Source: Streptomyces sp. BV286 (lineage in GTDB: Bacteria; Actinomycetota; Actinomycetes; Streptomycetales; Streptomycetaceae). Taken from it: DNA of 64,000 nucleotides. A program made the translations under genes and the position numbers. Positions 33,474 to 43,300 of the stretch are shown here, piece after piece. Under the pieces are notes generated by a model. The model had not been told where the DNA came from. It did not search any database and saw only the letters and a program-made list of their open reading frames with translations. The stretch is taken from assembly GCF_019090165.1 (NCBI RefSeq), contig NZ_JAHRIB010000156.1, positions 1 to 64,000 on the forward strand, in the 5' to 3' direction. Position 1 is the first letter of the stretch, and each line of letters opens with the position of its first letter.

Positions 33474-34772
33474 ATGCCCGGAAACGGGACGAGGAAGTCC
33501 TGGCGGCCCCACCTCGCGGCGGCCACGGCGATGCTGGTGTCCTGCTCGGTACTCGCCGGCTGCTCGGGGCCGGACGGGGCGAGCGGCACAGGCAAGGTGG
33601 TCCTGCGCTACACCTGGTGGGGCAACCCCGACAGGGCGGCCCGAACCCAGGAAGCCGTCGACCTCTTCGAGAAGAAGCACCCGGGCGTCGAGGTGCAGAC
33701 GTCGTTCTCCGGCTACGACGCCTACAAGCAGAAGCTGGCCACCCAGGCGGCGGGCGGTGACGCCCCCGACGCGATGCAGCTCGACTACCGGATGATCGAC
33801 CAGTACGCCTCCGGGGGAGTCCTGCTGGACTTCGCCGAGCAGCGCGCCACGCTGGACACCGGGGAGTTCGACGCGGGTCTCCTCGCCACCGGAAAGGTGG
33901 ACGGCAAGCAGTACGCGATCCCCCAGGCCCGCGGCACCGAGACCGTGGTGTACGACGTCACCCGGTGGAAGAAGGCCGGGGTGGACCTCCCGCGCGAGGG
34001 CTGGACCTGGAGCGAATGGGCCGACACCATGCGGGAGTTGGCCGACCGGACCGGCATGCCCGGCGCCACCGACCCGGGACAGAGCGAGGACGCCTTCGAG
34101 GTCTGGCTGCGCGGCCGGGGCAAGGCCCTCTACACCGAGGACCGCCGGCTCGGCTTCACGGCCGACGACCTGACCCGCTGGTGGACCTTCACCGACGGGC
34201 TCCGCCGGGAAGGCGCCGTCTCGCCCGCCGAGCAGACCACCCAGCTCGACGGCACCGTCGAGAACACCCCGCTGGGGCGGGGCAAGGCGATCTCCGACAA
34301 CAACTGGGACGCGCCGTCCAGTGGATACGTCGCTCTCGTGCCGGACGGGATCACCCTCGCGCCGATGCCCTCCGGCGAGGACGGCACACCGGGCCAGTAC
34401 TTCAAGCCCTCGATGTTCATGGGGGTCGCCGCCGACACGAGTCACCCGAAGGAGTCCGTGCAGCTCGTCGACTTCATGCTGAACGACCCGCAGGCCGCGA
34501 AGATCCTCGGTGCCACCCGCGGCATCCCGGTCAACGAGACGCTCCGCGACGAGATCGCCCCCGGGCTCAAGGACTTCGACAGGACGGTCTTCGACTACCA
34601 GGCATCCCTGGAAGGAAAACTCAACGCCCCGCCCCAGGCGCCCCCTTCGGGGGACAGCGCACTGCAGACCACCTTCCAGCGCGACTACGACCAGGTGTCG
34701 TACGAGCGGATGTCGCCCCGTGAGGCGGCCGAGGACTACGTCACCGAGGCGAAGGCGGAGCTGAGGTCATGA
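33474..34772 (+). CDS. Sugar ABC importer, substrate-binding lipoprotein
   Basis: 432 residues. Lipoprotein signal with lipobox LAGC (Cys30) after a hydrophobic run; family-1 extracellular binding fold (YTWWGNPDRAARTQEAVDLF and KKHPGVEVQTSFSGYD, then NNWDAPSSGYVALVPDG). Captures an oligosaccharide or monosaccharide outside the membrane for the two permeases that follow. GAGGTGACC precedes the ATG. Its stop overlaps the first permease start (ATGA). Divergent from the oxidoreductase across the LacI-type operator. Confidence 0.92.
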   Translation: MPGNGTRKSWRPHLAAATAMLVSCSVLAGCSGPDGASGTGKVVLRYTWWGNPDRAARTQEAVDLFEKKHPGVEVQTSFSGYDAYKQKLATQAAGGDAPDAMQLDYRMIDQYASGGVLLDFAEQRATLDTGEFDAGLLATGKVDGKQYAIPQARGTETVVYDVTRWKKAGVDLPREGWTWSEWADTMRELADRTGMPGATDPGQSEDAFEVWLRGRGKALYTEDRRLGFTADDLTRWWTFTDGLRREGAVSPAEQTTQLDGTVENTPLGRGKAISDNNWDAPSSGYVALVPDGITLAPMPSGEDGTPGQYFKPSMFMGVAADTSHPKESVQLVDFMLNDPQAAKILGATRGIPVNETLRDEIAPGLKDFDRTVFDYQASLEGKLNAPPQAPPSGDSALQTTFQRDYDQVSYERMSPREAAEDYVTEAKAELRS

Positions 34773-35710
34773 CCACCACCGAGATACCGGCACCCGCCCC
34801 CGCCACGAAGACCGCTCCCGGCAAGCGACGACCCGGCAAGCGCCGACGCGAGGGCGCCGCCTGGGTGTTCCTCTCCCCATGGGTGCTCGGCGCCGCCGTG
34901 CTCACCCTGCTCCCGATGGCCGTCTCGCTCTACCTGTCGTTCACCGACTACGACCTGTTCAACCCGCCCCGGTGGGTGGGCCTGCGCAACTACACGCAGA
35001 TGTTCACCGAGGACCCGCGCTACTGGCGCTCGGTCGGCGCCACCCTCACGTACGTCGTCATCGCCGTGCCCCTCCAACTCGCCCTCGCCCTCGTCGTCGC
35101 GCTCGCTCTGAAGTCCATGCGCCACGGCCGGGGCTTCTACCGCTCGGCCTTCTACGCGCCCTCCCTGCTCGGCGCCTCCATGTCCATCGCGCTGGTGTGG
35201 CGGGCGGTCTTCAACGACGGCGGCACGGTCGACAACCTGCTGGGCACCGGCGGTTGGGTCAACCGGCCCGGCTGGGCGCTGTTCGCCGTCGCGCTGCTCA
35301 CGGTCTGGCAGTTCGGCGCGCCCATGGTCATCTTCCTCGCCGGGCTCCAGCAGATCCCGGCAGAGCTCTACGAGGCGGCGTCGGTGGACGGGGCGAGCCG
35401 GTGGCGGCAGTTCCTGTCCATCACCGTCCCCATGCTCTCCCCGGTGATCTTCTTCAACCTGGTGCTCCAGACCATCCAGGCGTTCCAGGTCTTCACCCCG
35501 GCGTTCGCGGTCAGCGCGGGCAAGGGCGGGCCCGCCGACTCGACGCTCTTCTACACCCTCTACCTCTACGACCGCGGTTTCGTCGCCTCGCACATGGGCT
35601 ACGCCTCCGCGATGGCCTGGGTCCTGCTCCTCGCCATCGGCGCCGTCACCGCGGTGCTGTTCCGCACGTCCCGCACCTGGGTCTTCTACGCGTCCGAGGG
35701 GGACCGATGA
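34769..35710 (+). CDS. Sugar ABC importer permease (MalF-like)
   Basis: 313 residues, six membrane segments after a Lys/Arg-rich cytoplasmic N-terminus. EAASVDGASRWRQFLSITVPML near 205-227 is the EAA loop that contacts the ATPase. No ATP-binding subunit in the operon, so a shared ATPase such as MsiK is likely. Overlaps the genes on both sides by four bases (ATGA). Confidence 0.92.
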   Translation: MTTTEIPAPAPATKTAPGKRRPGKRRREGAAWVFLSPWVLGAAVLTLLPMAVSLYLSFTDYDLFNPPRWVGLRNYTQMFTEDPRYWRSVGATLTYVVIAVPLQLALALVVALALKSMRHGRGFYRSAFYAPSLLGASMSIALVWRAVFNDGGTVDNLLGTGGWVNRPGWALFAVALLTVWQFGAPMVIFLAGLQQIPAELYEAASVDGASRWRQFLSITVPMLSPVIFFNLVLQTIQAFQVFTPAFAVSAGKGGPADSTLFYTLYLYDRGFVASHMGYASAMAWVLLLAIGAVTAVLFRTSRTWVFYASEGDR

Positions 35711-36570
35711 CCATCTCGACCGCCGCCGAGGGCAAGCCGGTCGCCTGGCGCCGCGTCGCCCTGCACGTGGGCTGTCTCGCCGCGCTGCTCGTGATGCTGT
35801 ACCCGCTGGCGTGGCTGCTCGCGACCTCGCTCAAGCCCGCCGACGAGGTGATCGCCAGCCTCGACCTGCTGCCCGGCAGCCTGGAGTGGTCCAACTACAG
35901 GACCGCGCTGGACGGCGTGAACGACGTCTCCGTGTGGCGGCTGCTCGGCAACTCGCTGTTCATCGCGGGCGGCGCGGTCGTCGGCAACGTACTGAGCTGC
36001 TCGCTGGCCGCGTACGCCTTCGCCCGCCTGCGGTTCCGCTTCCGCGGACCGCTGTTCGCCTTCATGATCGCGACGATCATGCTGCCGCACCACGCCGTGC
36101 TGATCCCGCAGTACATCATCTTCAACCAGCTCGGCATGGTGAACACCTACTGGCCGCTGATCCTGCCCAAGTTCCTCGCCACGGAGGCGTTCTTCGTCTT
36201 CCTCATCGTGCAGTTCATGCGAGGGCTGCCGCGCGAGCTGGAGGAGGCGGCGCGGATCGACGGCTGCGGGCCGTTCCGCAGCTTCTTCAGCGTCATCCTG
36301 CCGCTCACCCGGCCCGCCCTCATCACCACGGCCATCTTCACCTTCATCTGGACCTGGAACGACTTCTTCACCCAGCTGATCTACCTCTTCTCGCCGGAGA
36401 AGTTCACGCTCACCCTGGCGCTCAGGTCGTTCGTCGACGCGTCGAGCACGTCGGCCTTCGGCCCGATGTTCGCGATGTCGGTGATCGCCCTGCTGCCGAT
36501 CGTGCTGTTCTTCCTCGCCTTCCAGCGGTTCCTGGTCGAGGGCATGGCGAACTCCGGGATCAAGGGGTGA
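35707..36570 (+). CDS. Sugar ABC importer permease (MalG-like)
   Basis: 287 residues with six membrane segments. EEAARIDGCGPFRSFFSVILPL near 178-200 is the EAA motif, and the C-terminus (FLVEGMANSGIKG) is typical of MalG-type subunits. Start at ATG 35707, overlapping the previous stop; the frame is open much further upstream but that part is inside the first permease gene. Its own stop region overlaps the next start as GTGA. Confidence 0.92.
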   Translation: MTISTAAEGKPVAWRRVALHVGCLAALLVMLYPLAWLLATSLKPADEVIASLDLLPGSLEWSNYRTALDGVNDVSVWRLLGNSLFIAGGAVVGNVLSCSLAAYAFARLRFRFRGPLFAFMIATIMLPHHAVLIPQYIIFNQLGMVNTYWPLILPKFLATEAFFVFLIVQFMRGLPRELEEAARIDGCGPFRSFFSVILPLTRPALITTAIFTFIWTWNDFFTQLIYLFSPEKFTLTLALRSFVDASSTSAFGPMFAMSVIALLPIVLFFLAFQRFLVEGMANSGIKG

Positions 36571-37208
36571 GCGGCGGACAGGCCCGCGAGACGGGCGAGA
36601 TCTTCGGGCCGCGCATGACACTGTTCGCGGACGTGCTGAGCGTGGGCGTGTGCACGGCGCTCGCCTCGCTGCCGGTCGTCACGTTGCCCGCGGCGCTGTC
36701 CACGGCGTGCGCGGTCCTGCGCGGCACGCGTGAGGACCGGCCGGCGACGGCCGGACGGTATCTGGCGGTACTGCGACGGCGCCTGCGCACCGGGGACATC
36801 GCTGCCGGAGTGCTGACCGCGGCCGGTGTCCTGCTCCTCTGGGCGGACCTGGCCCTCGCCCGCGCGGGACTGCCGGGCGCCCCGCTGTTCGCCGTCGTCG
36901 CGGCCGCCATCGGCACGTGCGCGGCCGTGGTGGGTCTTCGCGCCTGCGGGCGCCCCGAGTCGCTCACCGACTGGCGGGCCGCCGTGGCCGGCGCCGCCCG
37001 GGACTGCGCGAGGGACGTGGGCGGCAGCGGTCTCGTCCTGCTCGCGCTCGCGTCGGCCGTGCTGTGCGCGTGGATGCTGCTGCCGCTGGCGTTCCTGGCA
37101 CCGGGACCGCTGGCCCTGGCGCTGACGGCGGTCGACGTCCGCCTGCGGGAGCGTGCGAACGCCCCCGAAGAGCCGACGGTCCGGTCAGGAGGGGGCCGCC
37201 GTCCGTGA
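36567..37208 (+). CDS. YesL/DUF624-like membrane protein
   Basis: 213 residues, four or five hydrophobic segments (MTLFADVLSVGVCTALASLPVVTL at about 17-40, then near 78, 100, 158 and 178). The FGPRMTLFADVL...LPVVTLPAAL opening matches YesL (DUF624) proteins, which accompany sugar ABC importers in Bacillus and actinobacteria and whose role is unknown. GTG 36567 overlaps the permease stop, so it is translationally coupled. It ends the rightward operon and meets the GH93-like gene head on. Confidence 0.75.
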   Translation: MSGGQARETGEIFGPRMTLFADVLSVGVCTALASLPVVTLPAALSTACAVLRGTREDRPATAGRYLAVLRRRLRTGDIAAGVLTAAGVLLLWADLALARAGLPGAPLFAVVAAAIGTCAAVVGLRACGRPESLTDWRAAVAGAARDCARDVGGSGLVLLALASAVLCAWMLLPLAFLAPGPLALALTAVDVRLRERANAPEEPTVRSGGGRRP

Positions 37209-37351
37209 CCTGGCCCGGCCGGGCGCTCCGCGGCACGTGACCCCTGGCGGTCGCGGGGCCTGTGCGGTTCCCGTACCTCACCACGACGCGCGCGGCGCAG
37301 GCGAGGGGCGGACGGGTCACCGCCCGCCCCTCGCCGGTGAACCCCGCCGCC

Positions 37352-39154
37352 CTACCTGACGAGTTTCCACTCCTGCGAGCCGTCCGCGACCGCGTTCTGC
37401 AGGGTCAGCGGCGCCCCGGCGGAGGCACCGGTCAGATACAGGCTCGTGTTCCTGACCGCCTGCAACGTGTAGTGGCCGTCGGTGATCCTGACGAGGTTCC
37501 AGCTGCCCGTCGGGCTGTCGTCGACCCACTGGCCGATCCGCTGGCCGACCGTCGCGTTGCCCGTCCAGATCGCTGCCGCGCGGCCACCGGACTTGTTCAG
37601 CAGGGTCGTGCCGCCGTTCGGCCCGGTCACCACGTGCCAGTACTGGGTGTCCCGGTTCGCCGCCGACCCGGGAGCCTCCAGGCGTACGTCGGGAACGTCC
37701 CCGTTGCCGATGTTCGCGTCGTTGCTCCTGTTCCCGGTGCCGATCACCTGGCCGGTCCTCCGGTTCACCAGCCGGAAGTAGGCGCCCTCGGAGCGGCCCA
37801 GATCCACCTCGGCGTGGGCGATCGTCGACGTGCCCTGGTTGTTCAGGATCACGAGACGTCCGGTGCCCTCGACGTACTGCAGGTTGCGGCTGTAACCGGC
37901 CCGCGACGTCGTCTGGTACTCCTTCCACGGGCCGTCGCTGCGCCCGCTCTCGTTGACCCAGACGTTGCCGCTGCCCGCGGCGTTGTAGACGAGGCGTCCG
38001 TCGGGAAGCCGGATGACCACCGGGCTGCCGCCGGTGGCGAGGGGGCGGGAACCGGCGTCGAGCGGCAGCGACGTGACGGGGGCGCCCGCGGAGCCGGCGT
38101 GGAACTTCAGCGGGTCGTCGGCGATCACGTACCTGGTGTTGGCTCCGCCGCCCCAGTACTCGTACGGGAGAAGCCACTTGCCGTCGGTCGTCCGGACGAC
38201 GTTCGTCATGCCCGGCCGCCCGCCGCCGATCTCCGTCTTGCCGCCGCCCATGTCCTGGGTCAGCCCCGCGACGTCGACGACGGGAGCGCTCCACCCGCCG
38301 TCGCGGCCGTCCCAGGTCTTGTGGACGAGGATCTGGCCGTGCGAGTCGGTGGCGGTGTCGTTCGCGGGATCCAGTTCCGGGACGCCGGTGACCGGGTCGA
38401 AACCGAGGTAGTCGTTCTCGTCGGAGTAGTAGCAGACCAGCTTGCCCTTGTGGACCATCAGGTACGGCTCCCAGAGGGGATCCACCTGCTTGTTCCTGTT
38501 CGCGGCGGCGATGTTCTGCCCGACCGCGCCCGCGCTGCCGCCCTGCCAGCCGCCCGTGGCGACGACGTTGAGGACCTTCCAGGTCGTGCCCCCGTCGGTG
38601 CTGGAGTACAGGGCGATCGCCATGTCCTTGCGGTCTCCGTCGTTGGACGGGGTCCAGCCCGGGTCGGCCGCCTTGTGTTCCCGGTAGTACTCGTCGTCGC
38701 CCGACACGACACTCGCGAGGAGCAGCGTGCCCTTCTTCAGCTTCCCGACGCTCTGCGGAAGCGTGTAGAGGTACGGGTTCGTCCAGTTGCTCGTGTACTT
38801 CGCGTACTTGGGGTTCTTGGACAGGTACGCGGGGGCCTCGACCTCGGACAGCGGCTGCCAGGACGTGCCGTGGTCGTCGCTCTTGTGGACGGGGAGCGTC
38901 TGGCGGTCCGCGCTTCCCGTCTCCGGCACGACCGTGGACTTCTCGAACGACGCGACCAGGCGTCCGCCCGGCAACTGGGCCGACTTCGGGTAGACCGCGC
39001 AGTTGCCCCGGCCCTTGAGGCACGGCTCGTTCCCGAGCTGGTAGACGGTTCCGCCCGTCGGGTTGTACGCCTGCGCGCTGCCCATGGGTACCGCCAGCAT
39101 CGCGGACGCCGCCACGAACGTGCCCAGCGCCTTCGCTGCTCTTCTTCGCCGCAC
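37352..39154 (-). CDS. Secreted BNR/sialidase-fold glycosidase (GH93-like) with RICIN module
   Basis: 600 residues with an N-terminal signal peptide (RRRRAAKALGTFVAASAML, cleavage near AQA-YN at 29). Five/six-bladed propeller with two Asp boxes (SDDHGTSW near 91, SSTDGGTTW near 183). WEPYLMVHKGKLVCYYSDEND (E near 229) and LLPYEYWGG (E near 330) resemble the paired catalytic Glu of GH93 exo-arabinanases; the arginine triad and FRIP/YRIP motif of true sialidases are not obvious. Residues 455-600 are a RICIN beta-trefoil for carbohydrate binding. GTG start with GGAGGAGT upstream. Last gene of the leftward locus. Confidence 0.75.
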   Translation of the reverse strand: MRRRRAAKALGTFVAASAMLAVPMGSAQAYNPTGGTVYQLGNEPCLKGRGNCAVYPKSAQLPGGRLVASFEKSTVVPETGSADRQTLPVHKSDDHGTSWQPLSEVEAPAYLSKNPKYAKYTSNWTNPYLYTLPQSVGKLKKGTLLLASVVSGDDEYYREHKAADPGWTPSNDGDRKDMAIALYSSTDGGTTWKVLNVVATGGWQGGSAGAVGQNIAAANRNKQVDPLWEPYLMVHKGKLVCYYSDENDYLGFDPVTGVPELDPANDTATDSHGQILVHKTWDGRDGGWSAPVVDVAGLTQDMGGGKTEIGGGRPGMTNVVRTTDGKWLLPYEYWGGGANTRYVIADDPLKFHAGSAGAPVTSLPLDAGSRPLATGGSPVVIRLPDGRLVYNAAGSGNVWVNESGRSDGPWKEYQTTSRAGYSRNLQYVEGTGRLVILNNQGTSTIAHAEVDLGRSEGAYFRLVNRRTGQVIGTGNRSNDANIGNGDVPDVRLEAPGSAANRDTQYWHVVTGPNGGTTLLNKSGGRAAAIWTGNATVGQRIGQWVDDSPTGSWNLVRITDGHYTLQAVRNTSLYLTGASAGAPLTLQNAVADGSQEWKLVR

Positions 39155-39195
39155 TTACTCCTCCAATGGGTAGGACCAACGCCGGTGTCGGCGTG

Positions 39196-41376
39196 CTAGA
39201 CGCGGCTGTCCGCGTCGGGTGCCGGAGCGCCGGCCGCGTCGGCGTGGACGAGCACACGCACGTCCCAGGCGCCGAGTTCCAGGGGTGCGCCCGCCGGGAC
39301 GGACGTGCCGTCGAGGACGTCGGACAGGCCCACCGGCGCGGGGACGCTCACGGGCTCCCAGCTCCAGTTGTGGACGACGTGGACACGGCGCCCGTCGGGG
39401 GAGGTGCCGGTCGTCGCCGTGACGGATGCCGGGAGGTTCTCCCACGCGCCGCGGGAGACCGGGGCCGCCCACGCGGCCAGCGCCCGGGCGAGGTCACGGC
39501 CGGGGACGGTGCCGACGGTGGTGACGCGCCCCGCGCCGTGCCGGCGGGTGGTGACCGCCGGCCAACGGCCGAAGTGCGGGTGCTCGTACGTGACGAGCAC
39601 GTCGGCGTCGGTGACGGTGAGGCCGTCCGCCCACCGCGTCGCCGTCGCGCCCTCGGGCAGGTCGAGCGGCCCGCCGGACGCCGGGCGCACGGGAACCTCC
39701 TGTACGAGGTTGCTGAACTCGTCGTAGGTGACGCCCGCGGCGCCGGTGAGCCGCCCGGGGGCCGGCTCGTGGCGGGCCCGGGCCTCGTGGTCGGCGTAGC
39801 CGGTGCGCGGACCGAGGACCAGATGGCCGCCCGCCTCCGCGTAGGCTGCGAACCAGTCGAGCGCCGAGTCGGCCGCGACGTAGAACGCCGGGACGACGAG
39901 CACGGGGTGACGGCCGGCGGCCTCCTCGGGCGTCAGGCCCGCCCGTTCACCGCGAGGGTCGTGCAACTGGCGGGCGTGCACGATGCGCACCTGGCGGCCC
40001 GCGTCGAAGGCGCCCTGGTAGAACGGGTCGAAGATCCGGTGGTAGGCCTCCGGGTCCGGCTCCCCGTCCGGTGTCGCGAGCGGCGGGTACTTCTTCATGA
40101 GCCACTTGCTCGGCGTCGAGTACACCATCGTGATGTCCGCGTCCGGTTCGAGCCCGGCGACGAGCGTTCCGGCCGTCTCGAACTCGGCGCCCAGACGGGC
40201 GAGTTCGGCATAGGTGCGGCCGGGCTGCCCGGTGTGGGGCAGGATGCCGCCCCAGTAGGTCTCCGCACCGAAGTGCAGGGTGTGCCAGTGCCAGTACTCG
40301 ATCATGCGGGCCCCGCGAGCGACCAGCGCCCAGGCCGCCTGGCGCCACTGACCGTCGTAGGCGGGGCGGTTGTCCCACGGGAAGCCGATCGAGCCGGCGT
40401 TGGTCTCGGTGACCAGGAACGGCTCCTGGCGCGAGGAGAACATCCAGTCGGCGGTCTGGTACAGCGACCACACCCCGGTCGTCTTCCAGGTCTGCTCGTG
40501 GTCGTCGGGCGTGGGATCGGGCAGCAGGAGGCCGTCCTGCATCGTGTAGTAGGGGTTGCCCGAGGCGATGTCGAGGCGGTCGGTCAGCTCGTCGTCCTCG
40601 ACGGCGGGGCGCTTGTAGGAGATGCAGGTGGTGACGAACTGCCCGGGTACGGCGTACTCGCGCACGATGTCCGCCTGCCAGCCGATGAACTCGGTGACCT
40701 GGCGGGCCTGGAACTCCCGCCAGGCGACGTCGTACTGGGGCTGGACGTTGCCGTCCGGGGTCCACAGGTCGGCCCACGTCGACAGCCGGTGCGACCAGTA
40801 GACGAGGCCCCATTCGCGGTTGAGGGTCTCGACGTCGCCGTATCTGTCGCGCAGGTGGTCGGTGAAGCGCTGGAAGACGCCGTGGTTGTGGAGCAGTTCG
40901 TTGCCCGGCTCGTTGTCGACCTGGAAGCCGATGACCGCCGGGTGTCCGGCGTACCGTGCGACGATCCGGCGGATGACCCGCTCGGCGTGGAACCGGAACG
41001 CGGGGTGGGTGAAGTCGACCTCCTGGCGGGCGCCCCAGCCGATGCGCTCACCGGTGTGCCGCTCGCCGGTGATCTCCGGGTACTGGCGGGCCAGCCACGG
41101 CGGTACGGCGTACGTGGGTGTGCCGAGGACGACGGAGATGCCGCGCTCGTGGGCGCCGTCCAGCACCGGCTGGAGCCAGTCGAGGTCGAAGCGTCCGTTC
41201 TCCGGCTCCCAGGTCGACCACACCGACTCGCCGACCCGGATGACGGACAGACGGGCGTCGGCCATCAGGTCGAGGTCGGTCTTGAGACGCTCGTCGGACT
41301 GTTCGGCGCTGTAGGGCGGCCGGTACTCGTGGTAGTAAGCGGCGCCGAAGAGGACGCGGGCAGGCAGAGCCGCCAT
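39196..41376 (-). CDS. GH42 beta-galactosidase
   Basis: 726 residues, no signal peptide, hence intracellular. A GH42 catalytic barrel starts at FGAAYYHEYRPPY with acid/base Glu in FQVDNEPGNE (near 154) and nucleophile in FLVTETNAG (near 323). A trimerisation domain (about 400-610) and a C-terminal beta domain follow. Hydrolyses beta-galactosides after uptake, for instance galactan oligomers. It follows the leftward importer permeases by 55 bases, GGAGG before the ATG. The next gene downstream is the GH93-like glycosidase. Confidence 0.92.
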   Translation of the reverse strand: MAALPARVLFGAAYYHEYRPPYSAEQSDERLKTDLDLMADARLSVIRVGESVWSTWEPENGRFDLDWLQPVLDGAHERGISVVLGTPTYAVPPWLARQYPEITGERHTGERIGWGARQEVDFTHPAFRFHAERVIRRIVARYAGHPAVIGFQVDNEPGNELLHNHGVFQRFTDHLRDRYGDVETLNREWGLVYWSHRLSTWADLWTPDGNVQPQYDVAWREFQARQVTEFIGWQADIVREYAVPGQFVTTCISYKRPAVEDDELTDRLDIASGNPYYTMQDGLLLPDPTPDDHEQTWKTTGVWSLYQTADWMFSSRQEPFLVTETNAGSIGFPWDNRPAYDGQWRQAAWALVARGARMIEYWHWHTLHFGAETYWGGILPHTGQPGRTYAELARLGAEFETAGTLVAGLEPDADITMVYSTPSKWLMKKYPPLATPDGEPDPEAYHRIFDPFYQGAFDAGRQVRIVHARQLHDPRGERAGLTPEEAAGRHPVLVVPAFYVAADSALDWFAAYAEAGGHLVLGPRTGYADHEARARHEPAPGRLTGAAGVTYDEFSNLVQEVPVRPASGGPLDLPEGATATRWADGLTVTDADVLVTYEHPHFGRWPAVTTRRHGAGRVTTVGTVPGRDLARALAAWAAPVSRGAWENLPASVTATTGTSPDGRRVHVVHNWSWEPVSVPAPVGLSDVLDGTSVPAGAPLELGAWDVRVLVHADAAGAPAPDADSRV

Positions 41377-41431
41377 GAAGGAAACCTCCGGGAGAACGGT
41401 GAGTGGGACGAAGAGGCGGGCGCCGTGGGCC

Positions 41432-42373
41432 CTACTGCTTGACGCCGCCGGTGGCCAGGCCGCTCTGCCAGTACCGCTGGAGCACGAGGAAGGCCACCAC
41501 CAGGGGCAGGATCGAGATCAGGGAGCCCGTCACGACGAGCGCGAGCATGTCGCTGCTGGCTCCCGCCCCGCCGTTCTGCGCCTGCGCGGCCCAGGAGGAC
41601 AGACCCACCGTGATCGGGTACAGATCCGGGTCGTTGAGCATGATCAGCGGCAGGAAGTAGTTGTTCCAGGTGGCCACCAGGGTGAACAGCAGGACCGTCA
41701 CCAGGCCGGGAGCCAGCAGCCGCAGTGCGATGCGGAAGAAGATCCGCGCCTCGCCCGCCCCGTCGATCCGGGCGGCCTCCAGGATGCTGTCCGGGATGGC
41801 GTCCTCCGCGTAGACGCGCATCAGATACAGGCCGAACGGGTTGACGAGGGAGGGCAGGATGATCGCCCAGGGTGTGTTGACCAGGCCCGCCTTCGCGAAG
41901 AGCAGGTAGGTCGGGATGGCCAGGGCGGTGGCCGGGACCATGACGGCGCCGAGGACCAGGTTGAAGGAGGCCCGGTCGCCGCGGAAGCGGAACTTGGCGA
42001 ATCCGTATCCGGCCGCGGCAGCGAGCAGCGCGGCCCCGAGCGAGCTGGCGACGGCGTACATCAGTGTGTTGAGCAGCCAGCGCACGAACACCCCGTCGTC
42101 CTGGGTAAAGGTCGCCTTGATGTTCGCGAGCAGCTGCGGGGCGTCGGAGAACCACAGGCCGAAGCTGTTGAACAGGTCCTGGGTGCTCTTGGTCGAGGCG
42201 ATCACCAGCCAGCACAGCGGCAGGAGGAAGTACGCCAGGGCCGCCAGCATGGCGATCGTCAGCGGGGTGCTGCGGCGACGTGGGGCGCGGGGCGCTCGTC
42301 GGCCGCGGGTCCCGGGCGCGGGCCCCTGGGCCGCCGGGGTGACGGCGGCCGGCGGGGTGGCGGTGGAGGTCAT
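41432..42373 (-). CDS. Sugar ABC importer permease (MalG-like), leftward locus
   Basis: 313 residues. An N-terminal Pro/Ala-rich cytoplasmic segment precedes six membrane segments; LEAARIDGAGEARIFFRIALRL near 205 is the EAA loop. Start ATG 42373 overlaps the stop of the first permease by four bases. Second permease of the importer feeding the GH42 enzyme. Confidence 0.92.
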   Translation of the reverse strand: MTSTATPPAAVTPAAQGPAPGTRGRRAPRAPRRRSTPLTIAMLAALAYFLLPLCWLVIASTKSTQDLFNSFGLWFSDAPQLLANIKATFTQDDGVFVRWLLNTLMYAVASSLGAALLAAAAGYGFAKFRFRGDRASFNLVLGAVMVPATALAIPTYLLFAKAGLVNTPWAIILPSLVNPFGLYLMRVYAEDAIPDSILEAARIDGAGEARIFFRIALRLLAPGLVTVLLFTLVATWNNYFLPLIMLNDPDLYPITVGLSSWAAQAQNGGAGASSDMLALVVTGSLISILPLVVAFLVLQRYWQSGLATGGVKQ

Positions 42374-43299
42374 GGAGTCCTCCTGCGGTTCGCGGTGAGC
42401 AGGACGGCGTAGGACGCGATCACGATGACGAGGCCGAGGAGGAAGGACACCGTGGCCGCGTAGTTGACCTGCTGACCGGTGAAGGCGAGGGAGTAGGAGT
42501 AGAGGTTGGCGGTGTAGGAGCTGCTGATCACGTCCGGGGCGATCTTCATCAGCAGGTTCGGTTCGTTGAAGAGCTGGAAGCTGCCGATCACCGAGAACAG
42601 CAGGGTGAGCAGGAGCGCGGGCCGCAGCGCGGGCAGCTTGACCGACCAGGCGGTCCGCCAGGCGCCCGCGCCGTCCATCGCGGCCGCCTCGTACAGCTCC
42701 TGGGGGATGGTGCGCAGGGCGGCGTACAGGATGATTATGTTGTAGCCGACGAACTCCCAGGTCACGATGTTCGCCAGGCTGCCGAGCATCCAGCCCTCGC
42801 TGAGGAAGTCGGGCGCCGGCACGCCCAGGTTCCGGCCGAGCTGGGCGAACGGGCCGAAGTCCGGTCCGTACAGGTAGCCCCACATGAGCGCGGCGACCAC
42901 GCTCGGGACGGCGTACGGGACGAAGATGCCCAGCCGGATCACCCGTGCCAGCCGCAGCAGGCCGCTGTCGAGCGCGAGGGCGAACAGCAGCGCCAGCAGC
43001 AGCATCACGGGGACCTGGATCACGAAGAACAGCGCGACCCGCGCGACGCCGTGCAGGAGGAGCGGATCCTTCAGGGCCTGGACGTAGTTGTCGAGCCCGA
43101 CGAACGCCGTCCCGCCGATCAGGCGTTCCTGGAACAGGCTGAGGTAGGCGGCGTAGCCGAGCGGGGCGAGGAACAGCAGCAGGAAGAGCACCATGAACGG
43201 CGCGACGAACAGCGGTCCCGCGGTGCGGCGCCTGTCCCTGGTACGGCTCGGCGAGGGCGACCGCCGGCCGGGCGCGGCCGAGACCTCGGGGGCGGCCAT
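42370..43299 (-). CDS. Sugar ABC importer permease (MalF-like), leftward locus
   Basis: 309 residues with six membrane segments; YEAAAMDGAGAWRTAWSVKLPAL near 210 is the EAA loop. Separated by one base from the binding-protein gene and overlapping the second permease as ATGA. No ATPase gene is present. Confidence 0.92.
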   Translation of the reverse strand: MAAPEVSAAPGRRSPSPSRTRDRRRTAGPLFVAPFMVLFLLLFLAPLGYAAYLSLFQERLIGGTAFVGLDNYVQALKDPLLLHGVARVALFFVIQVPVMLLLALLFALALDSGLLRLARVIRLGIFVPYAVPSVVAALMWGYLYGPDFGPFAQLGRNLGVPAPDFLSEGWMLGSLANIVTWEFVGYNIIILYAALRTIPQELYEAAAMDGAGAWRTAWSVKLPALRPALLLTLLFSVIGSFQLFNEPNLLMKIAPDVISSSYTANLYSYSLAFTGQQVNYAATVSFLLGLVIVIASYAVLLTANRRRTP

Positions 43300-43300
43300 C

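Noticed and set aside
37352..39154. True exo-alpha-sialidase (GH33)
   Set aside because: Asp boxes are present, but the FRIP/YRIP motif and arginine triad are not evident; the paired WEP/YEY glutamates fit GH93 better.
39166..41442. 758-codon frame antisense to the GH42 beta-galactosidase
   Set aside because: GH42 catalytic motifs on the minus strand are clear; the plus frame is a shadow.
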